Counted from the first letter of the stretch, positions 30,725 to 39,545 are shown. The stretch: 39,658 nt of DNA from Clostridium sp. CAG:678 (GCA_000431535.1 HF991820.1:1-39658), one strand, 5' to 3'. Numbers and translations: made by a program. Notes: generated by a model not told the origin, from the letters alone.

Positions 30725-33700
30725 ATGTTTTTTAAAAAAGGAATCAGATCGGCAGCGGCGTACATACTTGCCGTGATCATGGCATTCTCTTTCCCGATCA
30801 GTGCGGCGGCGCTGACAACAAGCACTTCGCCTTATACAAATAAAACGTATACGCACAGTTCGGCGTTTGACGGCTATGACAGGCATGACGGCATTGATGT
30901 TTCCGCGCATAACGGAGATCAGATCAACTGGCAGAGCGTGAAAGCGGACGGTATTGAATACGCCGTTATTCGCGCCGGCTTTACCGGATATACGAAGTCA
31001 AGGCATTCGATCAATGCGGACACGCAGGCGGTAACCAATATCAAAAATGCGCAGGCAGCAGGCCTGCCGGTAGGCGTATACTGGTTTTCGCAGGCGCTGA
31101 ACGAGAGCGAGGCAAGAGCAGAGGCGCAGAAGACGCTTGAAATCATCAGCGGCTATGATCTGCAGCTGCCCGTATTCTTTGACTATGAATTTTACGGCGT
31201 TGCCGAAGGCAGGCTGGATTCCGCCTGGAGAGAGGGCACGATCACAAAAAGCCAGATGACTGCCAATGCCCGCGCTTTCTGCGAAGTGATCGAGTCGGCA
31301 GGCTATGAGACGGGCATCTATGCCAACAAGTCTTTCCTCACGAGCCAGCTGGATGCGGCAAGTCTTGCCAACGATTACAGCATTTGGCTTGCGCATTTCA
31401 CGACCCAAACGGATTATACCGGCGATTACTATATGTGGCAGTATACCGAAGAGGGCAAAGTTGACGGTATCAGCGGCAATGTGGACTGCGATTTCATGTA
31501 TCTGCCAAACGGCACGGAAATCGGCGGCGACCGCAAAGTAACCGGCTTTAACGTATACGGCAGGGGCGACGGCGGCACGGATCTTTATTTGGAATGGAAT
31601 GAAGTCGGCGGCGCGGATAAATATGAAGTATATATCGTTTCCGCAAACAGCGAAACACTGAAAGGAACGGTTACGGAAAATCGGTTTACCTTTACGGATC
31701 TTTCCCCTGCATGGGAATATGACGTCAGAGTAAAAGCGTACAGCGGTGATGAACTGATTGCGCAGAATCATACTTACAGAGTTTGCGCGGCTCCGTCCCC
31801 GGTTCAGAATCTTTCCGTCAGCCTAAACGGCAACGCCATCACGGCAAGCTGGGATGTGCAGGCGTCGCACGGTTACTATATTCAGTGGTCAACGGATCCC
31901 ACATTTGCCAAGAATGTAAACGGCTCCTTTATTACGGGTTCCGGTTCAACAAAGTATACGATCAATGTGGATAACGCGCAGGATTACTATGTTCGCGTAA
32001 GAGCATGGAAATGGTATGAGGGCTACAGGCTTTACAGCGATTTCTCCGCCCCGGTAAAACCTGCGGTTCCGCTTTCTGCCCCAACCGGCTTTAATGTTTA
32101 CGGCAGAGGAGACGGCGGCACGGATCTTTACCTTGACTGGAACGATGTTGCCGGCGCGGACGGCTACAGAGTATATATCAACAACGGCAAGCAGGATCTT
32201 CTTCAGGGCGAAACAACGCAAAGCAGATATACATTTACGGAACTGGTTCCTGCTTGGGAATATGATGTAAAAGTAGTTGCTTACAATGATGTCAGCACTT
32301 CTGAGGCGATGTTCAGAATCTGCGCCGCGCCGTCACCCGTAAACGGGCTTCAGGCAGAGGCGGATGAAGATTCCATCACCGCAAGCTGGGATGTGCAGGC
32401 GTCGCACGGCTATTACATTCAGTGGTCTACGGATCCCAACTTCGTTCAGAATGTGAACGGCGCGTTCATAACCGGTTCCGGTTCCACAAAGTATACGATT
32501 AATGTGGATAACGCACAGGATTACTATGTTCGCGTAAGAGCGTGGAAATGGTATCAGAATACAAGACTTTACAGCGATTTTTCGGCTCCGGTAAAACCGG
32601 ACGGCGCGCTTTCGGCTCCAACCGGCTTTAATGTTTACGGCAGAGGAGACGGCGGCACGGATCTTTATCTGGAGTGGAATGAAGTCAGCGGCGCGGAGAA
32701 ATATGAAGTATATATCGTTTCCGCAAACAGCGAAACGCTGAAAGGAACGGTTGAAGACAGCCGGTTTGTATTTACGGATCTTTCCCCGGCATGGGAATAT
32801 GATGTTAAAGTAGTTGCCTACGGCGGCGGGAAAACTTCTGAGGCAATGTTCAGAGTCTGCGCCGCGCCGTCACCTGTAAACGGACTTCAGGCAGAGGCGG
32901 ATGAGGATTCCGTCACCGCAACCTGGGATGTGCAGGCGTCGCACGGTTACTATATTCAGTGGTCAACGGATCCCACATTTGCCAAGAATGTAGACGGCTC
33001 TTTTATTACAGGTTCCGGCTCCACAAAGTATACGATCAATGTGGATCATGCGCAGGATTACTATGTTCGCGTAAGAGCGTGGAAATGGTATGAGGGCTAC
33101 AGGCTTTACAGCGATTTTTCAGCGCCTGTAAAGCCGGACGGCGTTCTTTCCGCTCCCACAGGTTTTAATGTATACGGCAGAGGAGACGGCGGTACGGATC
33201 TTTATCTGGATTGGGATGATGTTGCCGGTGCCGAAGGCTACAGAGTATACATCCATAACGGCAGTGAAGACCTTTTGCAGGGAGACATTGCTGAGAGCAA
33301 ATTTACCTTTACGGAACTGACCCCGGCATGGGAATATGATGTAAAGGTAGTGGCATACAGCGGAGACAAAACTTCTGAGGCAACATACAGAGTATGCGCC
33401 GCCCCGGAGCAAGTTGAAAACGTTTACGCCGTTTTCAATACGGAGCAGATCGTTGGCCTTTGGGATCCGGTAACGAGCCACGGATATGTATTTCAGTGGT
33501 CTAAGGATAAGGATTTCTCCGATATAGAAGGCAGCGTAAGTTTGACGGGCACGGATAATGTTTATTATGAACTGAGTGTATCCGTTCCAACCGATTATTA
33601 TATAAGAGTCAGGGCATGGAAAAATTATAACGGATCCTATATTTACGGCGATTTTTCTGAGCCGCTTGAGATAAAGCCCATGCCCGTTGAAGACGCTGCT

Positions 33701-33991
33701 CTTGCACAGGAGCAGATCAATGCGTATATAGACGCTGTGGATGGATTTGTTTTGGATGACTCCCTTGCAGATGACGGCGTGTTGTATATTGCGATGCCAA
33801 CGAATATTTTTACGCATCAGGAAGTATTGACCATCATGATGGATGTGATGGCTGAGGCGCTCAGAGCCATGGTGGATGAAGAAACTGCGTGGGAGGGCGA
33901 TATCCCGCTCTATGCAGATATCGTTGTGCTGGACGGCGTTACTTATGTTGCCCTGCTTACCAGCGCGGAACTTGCTGCCGCAGTCAGCTAA
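30725..33991 (+). CDS. Secreted GH25 muramidase with eight Fn3-like modules
   Basis: 1088 residues. Signal peptide about 1-28 (FFKKGIRSAAAYILAVIMAF, then AAA). GH25 domain about 50-262 with GIDVSAHNG (Asp58) and FFDYEF (Asp153, Glu155). From residue 274 four long repeats of about 180 residues, each with an A part (GFNVYGRGDGGTDLYL) and a B part (SWDVQASHGYYIQWSTDP), each probably an Fn3-like sandwich, so eight modules; the last B part is diverged. Residues about 985-1088 form an acidic C-terminal region I do not recognise. No LPxTG or transmembrane anchor is present, so it is probably released or held by the modules. ATG 30725 is chosen because AAGGG is nine bases upstream; ATG 30716 would abut it. 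Likely acts in wall turnover or on foreign peptidoglycan. Confidence 0.93.
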   Translation: MFFKKGIRSAAAYILAVIMAFSFPISAAALTTSTSPYTNKTYTHSSAFDGYDRHDGIDVSAHNGDQINWQSVKADGIEYAVIRAGFTGYTKSRHSINADTQAVTNIKNAQAAGLPVGVYWFSQALNESEARAEAQKTLEIISGYDLQLPVFFDYEFYGVAEGRLDSAWREGTITKSQMTANARAFCEVIESAGYETGIYANKSFLTSQLDAASLANDYSIWLAHFTTQTDYTGDYYMWQYTEEGKVDGISGNVDCDFMYLPNGTEIGGDRKVTGFNVYGRGDGGTDLYLEWNEVGGADKYEVYIVSANSETLKGTVTENRFTFTDLSPAWEYDVRVKAYSGDELIAQNHTYRVCAAPSPVQNLSVSLNGNAITASWDVQASHGYYIQWSTDPTFAKNVNGSFITGSGSTKYTINVDNAQDYYVRVRAWKWYEGYRLYSDFSAPVKPAVPLSAPTGFNVYGRGDGGTDLYLDWNDVAGADGYRVYINNGKQDLLQGETTQSRYTFTELVPAWEYDVKVVAYNDVSTSEAMFRICAAPSPVNGLQAEADEDSITASWDVQASHGYYIQWSTDPNFVQNVNGAFITGSGSTKYTINVDNAQDYYVRVRAWKWYQNTRLYSDFSAPVKPDGALSAPTGFNVYGRGDGGTDLYLEWNEVSGAEKYEVYIVSANSETLKGTVEDSRFVFTDLSPAWEYDVKVVAYGGGKTSEAMFRVCAAPSPVNGLQAEADEDSVTATWDVQASHGYYIQWSTDPTFAKNVDGSFITGSGSTKYTINVDHAQDYYVRVRAWKWYEGYRLYSDFSAPVKPDGVLSAPTGFNVYGRGDGGTDLYLDWDDVAGAEGYRVYIHNGSEDLLQGDIAESKFTFTELTPAWEYDVKVVAYSGDKTSEATYRVCAAPEQVENVYAVFNTEQIVGLWDPVTSHGYVFQWSKDKDFSDIEGSVSLTGTDNVYYELSVSVPTDYYIRVRAWKNYNGSYIYGDFSEPLEIKPMPVEDAALAQEQINAYIDAVDGFVLDDSLADDGVLYIAMPTNIFTHQEVLTIMMDVMAEALRAMVDEETAWEGDIPLYADIVVLDGVTYVALLTSAELAAAVS
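31544..33678 (+). repeat. Four tandem ~540-bp coding repeats
   Basis: Copies begin at 31544, 32087, 32624 and 33161, each at the codons for GFNVYGRGDGG; periods are 543, 537 and 537 bp. Long segments are close to identical in DNA as well as protein, for example around SHGYYIQWSTDP and STKYTINVD in copies 1-3, so they were copied or converted recently. Copy 4 keeps the A part but its B part is diverged. Copies 1 and 3 share the EVYIVSANSETLKGT variant while 2 and 4 share the GYRVYI variant, an alternating pattern that suggests duplication of a two-copy block. Confidence 0.92.
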
Positions 33992-34005
33992 AAAATCATA
34001 AAATG

Positions 34006-34043
34006 AAGAACCGCACGGCTTTTGAGCCATGCGGTTCTTTTTT
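34006..34043. terminator. Terminator between the GH25 gene and glmU
   Basis: AAGAACCGCA (34006-34015) pairs with TGCGGTTCTT (34030-34039), with an inner GGCT/AGCC extension across one mismatch, then T to 34043. Convergent glmU ends 16 bases beyond it. Confidence 0.88.
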
Positions 34044-34058
34044 GTGTATGTTTTTTGA

Positions 34059-35441
34059 TCAGTCCATATTTTTATACGGTTTTTTCTTTTCTACCCAGCC
34101 TTCTTTGTTTACCTGCTTTGCGCGGGCGACGGAAAGCGCGCCGCCGGGCACATCGTCGGTTATGGTAGAGCCTGCGGCGGTGAACGCAAGATCCCCGATC
34201 TCAACAGGGGCAACCAGATTGGTGTTGCAGCCGATAAACGCGCCGTTGCCGATCTTGCAGCGGTGCTTGTTTTTTCCGTCGTAATTTACGGTTACGGTGC
34301 CGCAGCCGAAGTTCACGTTTTTGCCTACATCGCTGTCTCCCACATAAGTCAGGTGCGCGCATTTCGTGCCTTCGCCAAGTGTGGAGTTTTTGATCTCTAC
34401 AAAGTTTCCGATATGCACATGCTCACCCACAACGCTGTTTGCGCGGATTCTTACAAACGGGCCGCAGTCCGCGCCGTCTTTGATCTCGCTGTCCGTAATC
34501 TGGGTATTGTTCAGCTCCACGCCGTTTCCTATTTTTGAATCCTTTATATAACTGTTGGGGCCGATCACGCAGTTTTCGCCGATTTCCGTGTTGCCGCGAA
34601 TGATCGTATTCGGCAGGATCGTTGTGCCTTTGCCGATGGTAACGGCGTCGCCGATCATAACGCCGTCCGTGCAGGGAATATCAACGCCGCTCAGCATATG
34701 CATGTCATTAATGTTGCGGCGCATGATGTTGTTTAAAATGTTCAGCTGCTTTCTGTCGTTCGCGCCAAGCACGGATTCCGTGTTTTCACAAACATACGCG
34801 CCTGCGTTCTTGCCCTGCCCCAAAAGGATGGCAAGGCTGTCCGTCAGGTAATATTCATTCTGCGCGTTGTTGTTTGTAATATGATCCAGAGCGTAAAGCA
34901 GGTCGTTTCCTTTAAACCAGTACGTGCCGGCATTGGATTCATTGATCTTTTTTTCTTCCTCGTCTGCATCCTTGTGCTCAACAATGCAGAGCAGTTTGCC
35001 GGTTTCATCCCTTTTAACATGGCCGATCCCGTTGGTATCTTCCACGATTGCGGAAACCAGCGTTATAGAATTTGCATTTTTGCAGTGATAATCATATGCG
35101 GCGTTGATCGTAGCGGCGTCCATAAGCGGGCCGTCGCCGTTTAAAATCAGAATATCATCCCCGCTGTGGCGCTCCACAAAATCCCTTGCGCACATAACGG
35201 CGTGCCCCGTGCCGAGCTGCGGATTCTGGTATGCTGCCTCTATGCCCTCCGGCAGATACGCCTCAACGATCTCGTGTTTATAACCCGTAACCACACAGAT
35301 ATCTTCACAGCCTGCCTCTTTCACCGCTTTGATCACGTAATAGAGCATCGGTTCAAAAAGAACCTCGCACATGACTTTCGGCATATCAGATTTCATTCTT
35401 GTGCCTTTGCCGCCGGCAAGAATCACAGCGCATTTCATCAT
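34059..35441 (-). CDS. glmU: Bifunctional UDP-GlcNAc pyrophosphorylase / glucosamine-1-phosphate acetyltransferase
   Basis: Last two steps to UDP-GlcNAc for peptidoglycan. The 460-residue protein has the uridylyltransferase domain (about 1-230) with LAGGKGTRMKS near the N-terminus, NGDGPLMD and YQNPQLGTGHAV, and the C-terminal left-handed beta-helix with hexapeptide repeats and NFVEIKNSTLGEGTK, YVGDSDVGKNVNFGCGTVTVNYDGKNKH and GCNTNLVAPVEIGD, which form the acetyltransferase site. Starts: AGAGG lies six bases before ATG 35441, followed by a second ATG; a TTG just before is unlikely. It stands alone, divergent from ppdK. GlmS, the first step, is at 12612-14429. Confidence 0.96.
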   Translation of the reverse strand: MMKCAVILAGGKGTRMKSDMPKVMCEVLFEPMLYYVIKAVKEAGCEDICVVTGYKHEIVEAYLPEGIEAAYQNPQLGTGHAVMCARDFVERHSGDDILILNGDGPLMDAATINAAYDYHCKNANSITLVSAIVEDTNGIGHVKRDETGKLLCIVEHKDADEEEKKINESNAGTYWFKGNDLLYALDHITNNNAQNEYYLTDSLAILLGQGKNAGAYVCENTESVLGANDRKQLNILNNIMRRNINDMHMLSGVDIPCTDGVMIGDAVTIGKGTTILPNTIIRGNTEIGENCVIGPNSYIKDSKIGNGVELNNTQITDSEIKDGADCGPFVRIRANSVVGEHVHIGNFVEIKNSTLGEGTKCAHLTYVGDSDVGKNVNFGCGTVTVNYDGKNKHRCKIGNGAFIGCNTNLVAPVEIGDLAFTAAGSTITDDVPGGALSVARAKQVNKEGWVEKKKPYKNMD

Positions 35442-35473
35442 CAAAAACCTCTCTTTTTTATGGTATCTACTAC

Positions 35474-35502
35474 ATTATGCACGAAAAGCAGGCTGTTTTC
35501 AA
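35474..35502 (-). promoter_or_regulatory. Predicted glmU promoter
   Basis: On the minus strand TTGAAA (35497-35502), 17-bp spacer, CATAAT (35474-35479), about 30 bases before the start codon. Confidence 0.6.
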
Positions 35503-35552
35503 TACAATTTTTCACTATTTTAGGAAAATATAACATTATAATAAAAAAAGAT

Positions 35553-35581
35553 TTGTATTTTATTCTGTAATATGCTATAAT
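35553..35581 (+). promoter_or_regulatory. Strong predicted ppdK promoter with extended -10
   Basis: TTGTAT (35553-35558), 17-bp spacer, TATAAT (35576-35581) preceded by TG at 35573-35574. Transcription would start near 35588, giving a leader of about 80 bases. Confidence 0.75.
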
Positions 35582-35583
35582 AC

Positions 35584-35636
35584 TACCGCAATATACCGGT
35601 AACTTTCTTGTTATGCAAATCATTACCGCCGGTAAT
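35584..35636 (+). promoter_or_regulatory. TACCG/CGGTA palindrome cluster in the ppdK leader
   Basis: Three related elements follow the -10: TACCG (35584-35588), the palindrome TACCGGTA (35594-35601), and a perfect 7-1-7 palindrome ATTACCG-C-CGGTAAT (35622-35636). The last ends 14 bases before the ribosome site. They look like repeated operator sites for one dimeric regulator, or paired hairpins in the leader; the sequence matches no cre or Rex site. Confidence 0.5.
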
Positions 35637-35667
35637 TAGTAAAAAAATATGGGAGGTACTCATTAAT

Positions 35668-38307
35668 ATGAGCCACAAGTACGTTTATTTGTTCTCAGAG
35701 GGCGATGAGACCATGAGAGAACTCCTTGGCGGCAAGGGCGCCAATCTTGCGCAGATGACAAGACTGGGCATGCCTGTTCCCCAGGGATTCACGATCTCCA
35801 CAGAAGCCTGCACCCGTTATTACGAGGACGGCAAAACCATCGCTCCGGAAATCGAGGCTGAGATCTATGAATATCTTGCCAAGATCGAAGCAATCAATGA
35901 AAAGAAATTCGGCGATCCCGAATGCCCGCTTCTTGTTTCCGTTCGTTCCGGCGCGCGCGCATCCATGCCCGGCATGATGGATACAATCCTGAACCTCGGT
36001 CTTAACGACGAAGTTGCAGAAGGCCTGATCAAGGGCAATCCGGATCCTTCTTTTGCTCGTTTTGTTTATGACTCCTACCGCCGTTTCATCCAGATGTTCT
36101 CAGACGTTGTTATGGAGCTTTCCAAGAAGAAGTTTGAGGTTATCATTGATGAACTCAAGGCAAAGAAAGGCGTAACTTACGACGTTGAGCTGGATACCGA
36201 AGATATGAAGGAACTTGTAAAACTCTTCAAAGAGTTCTACAAGAGCGAAAAGGGCGTTGACTTCCCGACAGATCCTAAGGAGCAGATGATGGAGGCTGTA
36301 AAGGCCGTATTCCGTTCTTGGGACAACCCCCGCGCAAACGTATACCGCCGCATGAACGATATCCCTTATTCCTGGGGCACGGCTGTAAACGTTCAGCCCA
36401 TGGTATTCGGTAACCTCAATATGAAGTCAGGCACAGGCGTTGCCTTTACCCGTAACCCTGCAACAGGTGAAAAAGGCCTTTACGGTGAGTACCTCATCAA
36501 CGCACAGGGTGAAGACGTTGTTGCCGGTGTCCGCACACCTTCTCCGATCTCTAAACTTCAGGAGGAGATGCCGGAGGTTTATGCGCAGTTCCACGATATT
36601 GCAATGAACCTTGAAACCCACTATAAAGATATGCAGGATATGGAGTTCACCATTGAAAACGGCAAACTCTATATGCTTCAGACCCGTAACGGCAAGAGAA
36701 CGGCTGCTGCCGCTCTTAAGGTTGCCGTAGACCTTGTTGACGAAGGCATGATCGATGAGAAAGAGGCTGTTCTCCGCGTTGAGCCGAAGCAGCTGGATTC
36801 TCTTCTTCACGATCAGTTTGACGCTGCCGCTCTTAAGGCTGCTACCCCGATCGGCAAGGGTATTGCCGCTTCTCCCGGCGCTGCCTGCGGTAAAGTTGTA
36901 TTCACCGCTGCTGACGCAAAAGAATGGGCAGACAGAGGCGAAAAAGTTGTTCTCGTTCGTCTTGAGACTTCCCCGGATGATATTGAAGGCATGGTTTCTT
37001 CAGAGGGTATCCTCACCGTTCGCGGCGGCACAACTTCTCACGCTGCCGTTGTAGCGCGCGGCATGGGCACTTGCTGCGTATCCGGCTGCGGCGAGATCAA
37101 TATGCACGCGGATGAAAAATACTTTGAACTCGGCGGCAAGAGATATAACGAAGGCGATTATATTTCTATCGACGGTTCAACCGGTAATATTTACGGCGAA
37201 GCCATCCCAACCGTAAGCGCTTCCATCAGCGGCGATTTCGGCCGTTTCATGGCTTGGGCGGACAGCTGTCGCAAACTTAAGGTAAGAACCAATGCGGATA
37301 ACCCGAGAGATACGGCGCAGGCTCTTAAATTCGGCGCAGAAGGCATCGGCCTTTGCCGTACGGAGCACATGTTCTTTGAGGGAGACAGAATTAAGTCTAT
37401 CCGCAAGATGATTGTTGCTAAAGACGCTGAATCACGCGAGGCTGCTCTTGAAGAGATCCTTCCGCTTCAGCAGGGCGACTTTGAAGAAATGTATAAAGAA
37501 CTCAACGGACTTCCGATGACCATCAGATTCTTGGATCCTCCGCTCCACGAGTTCGTTCCTACTAAGGAAGATGAGATCGCTGAACTTGCAGGCGAACTGA
37601 ACATCAGCGTTAAGGAACTGAAAGAAATCTGCGATTCTCTTCATGAGACCAACCCGATGATGGGCCACCGCGGACTTCGTCTTGCAGTTACCTATCCTGA
37701 AATTGCAAAGATGCAGACAAAGGCGGTTATCCGTGCTGCTATCAATGTTTCTAAGGAAACAGGCGTTCAGATCACGCCGGAAATCATGATTCCGCTTTCC
37801 TGCGATGCAAAAGAACTCAAGTTCGTTAAGGATATCGTTGTTGAAACTGCGGATGCAGAGATCGCAGCGGCAGGCGTTGAGATGAAGTATGAAGTCGGCA
37901 CCATGATCGAGATTCCGCGTGCTGCGCTTACAGCAGGCGAGATCGCTAAAGAGGCTGAATTCTTCTGCTTCGGCACAAACGATCTTACCCAGATGACTTA
38001 CGGCTTCAGCCGTGATGACGCGGGCAAGTTCCTTGAGTCTTATTATGACAACAAGATCTTTGAATCAGATCCGTTTGCAAAGCTTGACACGGTTGGCGTC
38101 GGCAGCCTCATGAAGATGGCTGTTGCAGCCGGCAAGGCAACCCGTCCTGATCTCCACTGCGGTATCTGCGGTGAGCACGGCGGTGATCCAAGTTCTGTTG
38201 AATTCTGCCACGAGATCGGTCTGGATTATGTATCCTGCTCCCCGTTCCGCGTTCCGATCGCTCGCCTCGCAGCCGCGCAGGCTGCTATTAAAAGCAGGGA
38301 GGACTAA
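35668..38307 (+). CDS. ppdK: Pyruvate, phosphate dikinase
   Basis: Interconverts pyruvate + ATP + Pi and phosphoenolpyruvate + AMP + PPi; in anaerobes it often serves PPi-linked glycolysis or gluconeogenesis. The 879-residue protein has the N-terminal ATP-grasp-like domain (GGKGANLAQMTRLGMPVP; SVRSGARASMPGMMDTILNL), the swivelling domain with GGTTSHAAV (catalytic His458, close to His455 of the Clostridium symbiosum enzyme), and the PEP/pyruvate barrel ending CGICGEHGGDP, with Cys and SPFRVPIARLAAAQ. GGGAGGT lies ten bases before ATG 35668; the frame is open upstream through the leader. Codon choice differs from neighbours: far more GCT, CTT and GTT and fewer GCG and CTG, as expected for very high expression. 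Confidence 0.97.
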   Translation: MSHKYVYLFSEGDETMRELLGGKGANLAQMTRLGMPVPQGFTISTEACTRYYEDGKTIAPEIEAEIYEYLAKIEAINEKKFGDPECPLLVSVRSGARASMPGMMDTILNLGLNDEVAEGLIKGNPDPSFARFVYDSYRRFIQMFSDVVMELSKKKFEVIIDELKAKKGVTYDVELDTEDMKELVKLFKEFYKSEKGVDFPTDPKEQMMEAVKAVFRSWDNPRANVYRRMNDIPYSWGTAVNVQPMVFGNLNMKSGTGVAFTRNPATGEKGLYGEYLINAQGEDVVAGVRTPSPISKLQEEMPEVYAQFHDIAMNLETHYKDMQDMEFTIENGKLYMLQTRNGKRTAAAALKVAVDLVDEGMIDEKEAVLRVEPKQLDSLLHDQFDAAALKAATPIGKGIAASPGAACGKVVFTAADAKEWADRGEKVVLVRLETSPDDIEGMVSSEGILTVRGGTTSHAAVVARGMGTCCVSGCGEINMHADEKYFELGGKRYNEGDYISIDGSTGNIYGEAIPTVSASISGDFGRFMAWADSCRKLKVRTNADNPRDTAQALKFGAEGIGLCRTEHMFFEGDRIKSIRKMIVAKDAESREAALEEILPLQQGDFEEMYKELNGLPMTIRFLDPPLHEFVPTKEDEIAELAGELNISVKELKEICDSLHETNPMMGHRGLRLAVTYPEIAKMQTKAVIRAAINVSKETGVQITPEIMIPLSCDAKELKFVKDIVVETADAEIAAAGVEMKYEVGTMIEIPRAALTAGEIAKEAEFFCFGTNDLTQMTYGFSRDDAGKFLESYYDNKIFESDPFAKLDTVGVGSLMKMAVAAGKATRPDLHCGICGEHGGDPSSVEFCHEIGLDYVSCSPFRVPIARLAAAQAAIKSRED

Positions 38308-38432
38308 TCTGAAATTTAGTTTTTCCATAGATTTTGAAATGGCTAAAAGTTTCAGAGAATCAAATAATCAATATGTTAGAAAGTCTCAATGGGATAATCT
38401 TATTGTTGATGTATATATTTGAATAATTAATT

Positions 38433-38461
38433 AGGGACTGTGTCTTTCACAGTCCCTTTTT
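38433..38461. terminator. Terminator between ppdK and the integrase
   Basis: AGGGACTGTG (38433-38442), 5-base loop TCTTT, CACAGTCCCT (38448-38457) and a T run. It lies 126 bases after the ppdK stop, within the AT-rich segment, and 27 bases from the integrase end on the minus strand. Confidence 0.88.
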
Positions 38462-38487
38462 ATGCTCAAAAATCGCAATTAATTTGT

Positions 38488-39393
38488 TTATAGATTGAAT
38501 TTGTTTCTTGGATGTTTTTCTTCAAGAATATGACGAATTTTATTTGTGCATATATGGGTATAGATTTGAGTGGTTGTAATTGAACTGTGACCGAGCAACT
38601 GTTGAATATACCTTATATTTACATTCTCATCCATAAGAGCCGTTGCGAATGTATGGCGAAACATGTGCGGAGTTATATGTAATTCCACACCGGTAGCTAT
38701 TGCATAATCGTTTATCATATTTCTTATGGATTGCTCAGAATATCTATTTCCTAATTTGTTAATAAACACATAATCGTTAAGTGAATTGCAAATATCTAAA
38801 TAATTGCATAAAAGTCTTGATATTTTATCATTAGTAATACACATTATGCGTTCCTTTGAACCTTTACCGTAAATGTAAATTGTATTGCTTTGAAGATCAA
38901 GACTTTTTCTTTTTAGATTACTGATTTCCGATACCCTCATTCCCGTTGAAAACAACAACTCAATAATTATTGTGTTTCTCAAAGCAACCATATACTGATA
39001 ATTGCTGTTTACATTATTAAGTTTTTTATATGAATATTTCAAAATATCCTTTATACTATCAAGAGGAATTGTTTTCGGCAGAGTTATCGGTTCTTTATAT
39101 TTGAGTGCGATTTTATGAAAAGGATTATATTCAATAATATCTTCAGTTTCCATATACCTGTAAAATGCTTTAATGCTGGCAATTTTTCTTTTTGCACTCT
39201 TTGGTTTGTACTTTTTGTGTATGTAATTTATATATTCAATCAATTGTTCCTTGTTGAGTGAATTTTTATATTGTATAAAATCCAAAAACTGCATTAAATC
39301 GATTCTATATGCCTTGATGGTTAGTTTGCTTAAACCTTTTGAATTTTCACATACAAGCAAATATTTTTCAACTTCTTTTTTGATATTTTTCAT
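38488..39393 (-). CDS. XerC/XerD-like tyrosine recombinase / integrase
   Basis: Site-specific recombinase of 301 residues that cuts and joins DNA through a tyrosine. N-terminal SAM-like core-binding domain (about 1-90; LSKLTIKAYRIDLMQFLDF) and catalytic domain with Arg153 in STGMRVSEI, Lys in YGKGSKER, His243 and Arg246 in HMFRHTFATAL, His269 in LLGHSS and Tyr278 in TTTQIYTHI: the full R-K-H-R-H-Y set. ATG 39393 has GGAGG seven bases before it; the longer frame lies within the promoter. Composition is AT-rich, unlike housekeeping XerC/XerD would be in this genome, so a mobile-element or invertase role is likely. Its promoter overlaps a perfect palindrome. Confidence 0.92.
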   Translation of the reverse strand: MKNIKKEVEKYLLVCENSKGLSKLTIKAYRIDLMQFLDFIQYKNSLNKEQLIEYINYIHKKYKPKSAKRKIASIKAFYRYMETEDIIEYNPFHKIALKYKEPITLPKTIPLDSIKDILKYSYKKLNNVNSNYQYMVALRNTIIIELLFSTGMRVSEISNLKRKSLDLQSNTIYIYGKGSKERIMCITNDKISRLLCNYLDICNSLNDYVFINKLGNRYSEQSIRNMINDYAIATGVELHITPHMFRHTFATALMDENVNIRYIQQLLGHSSITTTQIYTHICTNKIRHILEEKHPRNKFNL

Positions 39394-39420
39394 AATAAAA
39401 CCTCCGAATCGTTTGATTTT

Positions 39421-39449
39421 ATTATGAATAGCATTCATACAAAAGTCGA
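39421..39449 (-). promoter_or_regulatory. Integrase promoter overlapping a perfect 7-3-7 palindrome
   Basis: On the minus strand TCGACT (39444-39449), 17-bp spacer, CATAAT (39421-39426). TATGAAT-AGC-ATTCATA (39423-39439, plus strand) is a perfect inverted repeat covering most of the spacer and part of the -10. It may be an operator for repression or a recombinase binding site. Confidence 0.5.
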
Positions 39450-39518
39450 TAAAAATAGCCTCGTTTTTACAATATTTTTGCACTTATGCCAAATTTCTAT
39501 GCTTTTTCGTATTCCCCA

Positions 39519-39545
39519 TTGACAAACCACAAAAAATGTGATAAT
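39519..39545 (+). promoter_or_regulatory. Predicted promoter of the truncated right-edge gene
   Basis: TTGACA (39519-39524) and GATAAT (39540-39545) with a short 15-bp spacer and an extended -10 TG (39537-39538). A CACA-N5-TGTG inverted repeat (39528-39540) fills the spacer, a position suited to repressor binding. Confidence 0.45.

Noticed and set aside
30725-33991. LPxTG-type sorting signal on the large secreted lysozyme as sortase substrate
   Set aside because: The C-terminus ends ...LAAAVS with no sorting motif, hydrophobic helix or basic tail.
38339-38422. Short frame MAKSFRESNNQYVRKSQ... after ppdK
   Set aside because: 27 residues, no ribosome site at a suitable distance; may be a remnant of another gene but cannot be called.
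38488-39393. Housekeeping XerC or XerD
   Set aside because: AT-rich composition unlike the rest of the window and a divergent accessory-type neighbour favour a mobile-element recombinase, though this cannot be settled here.
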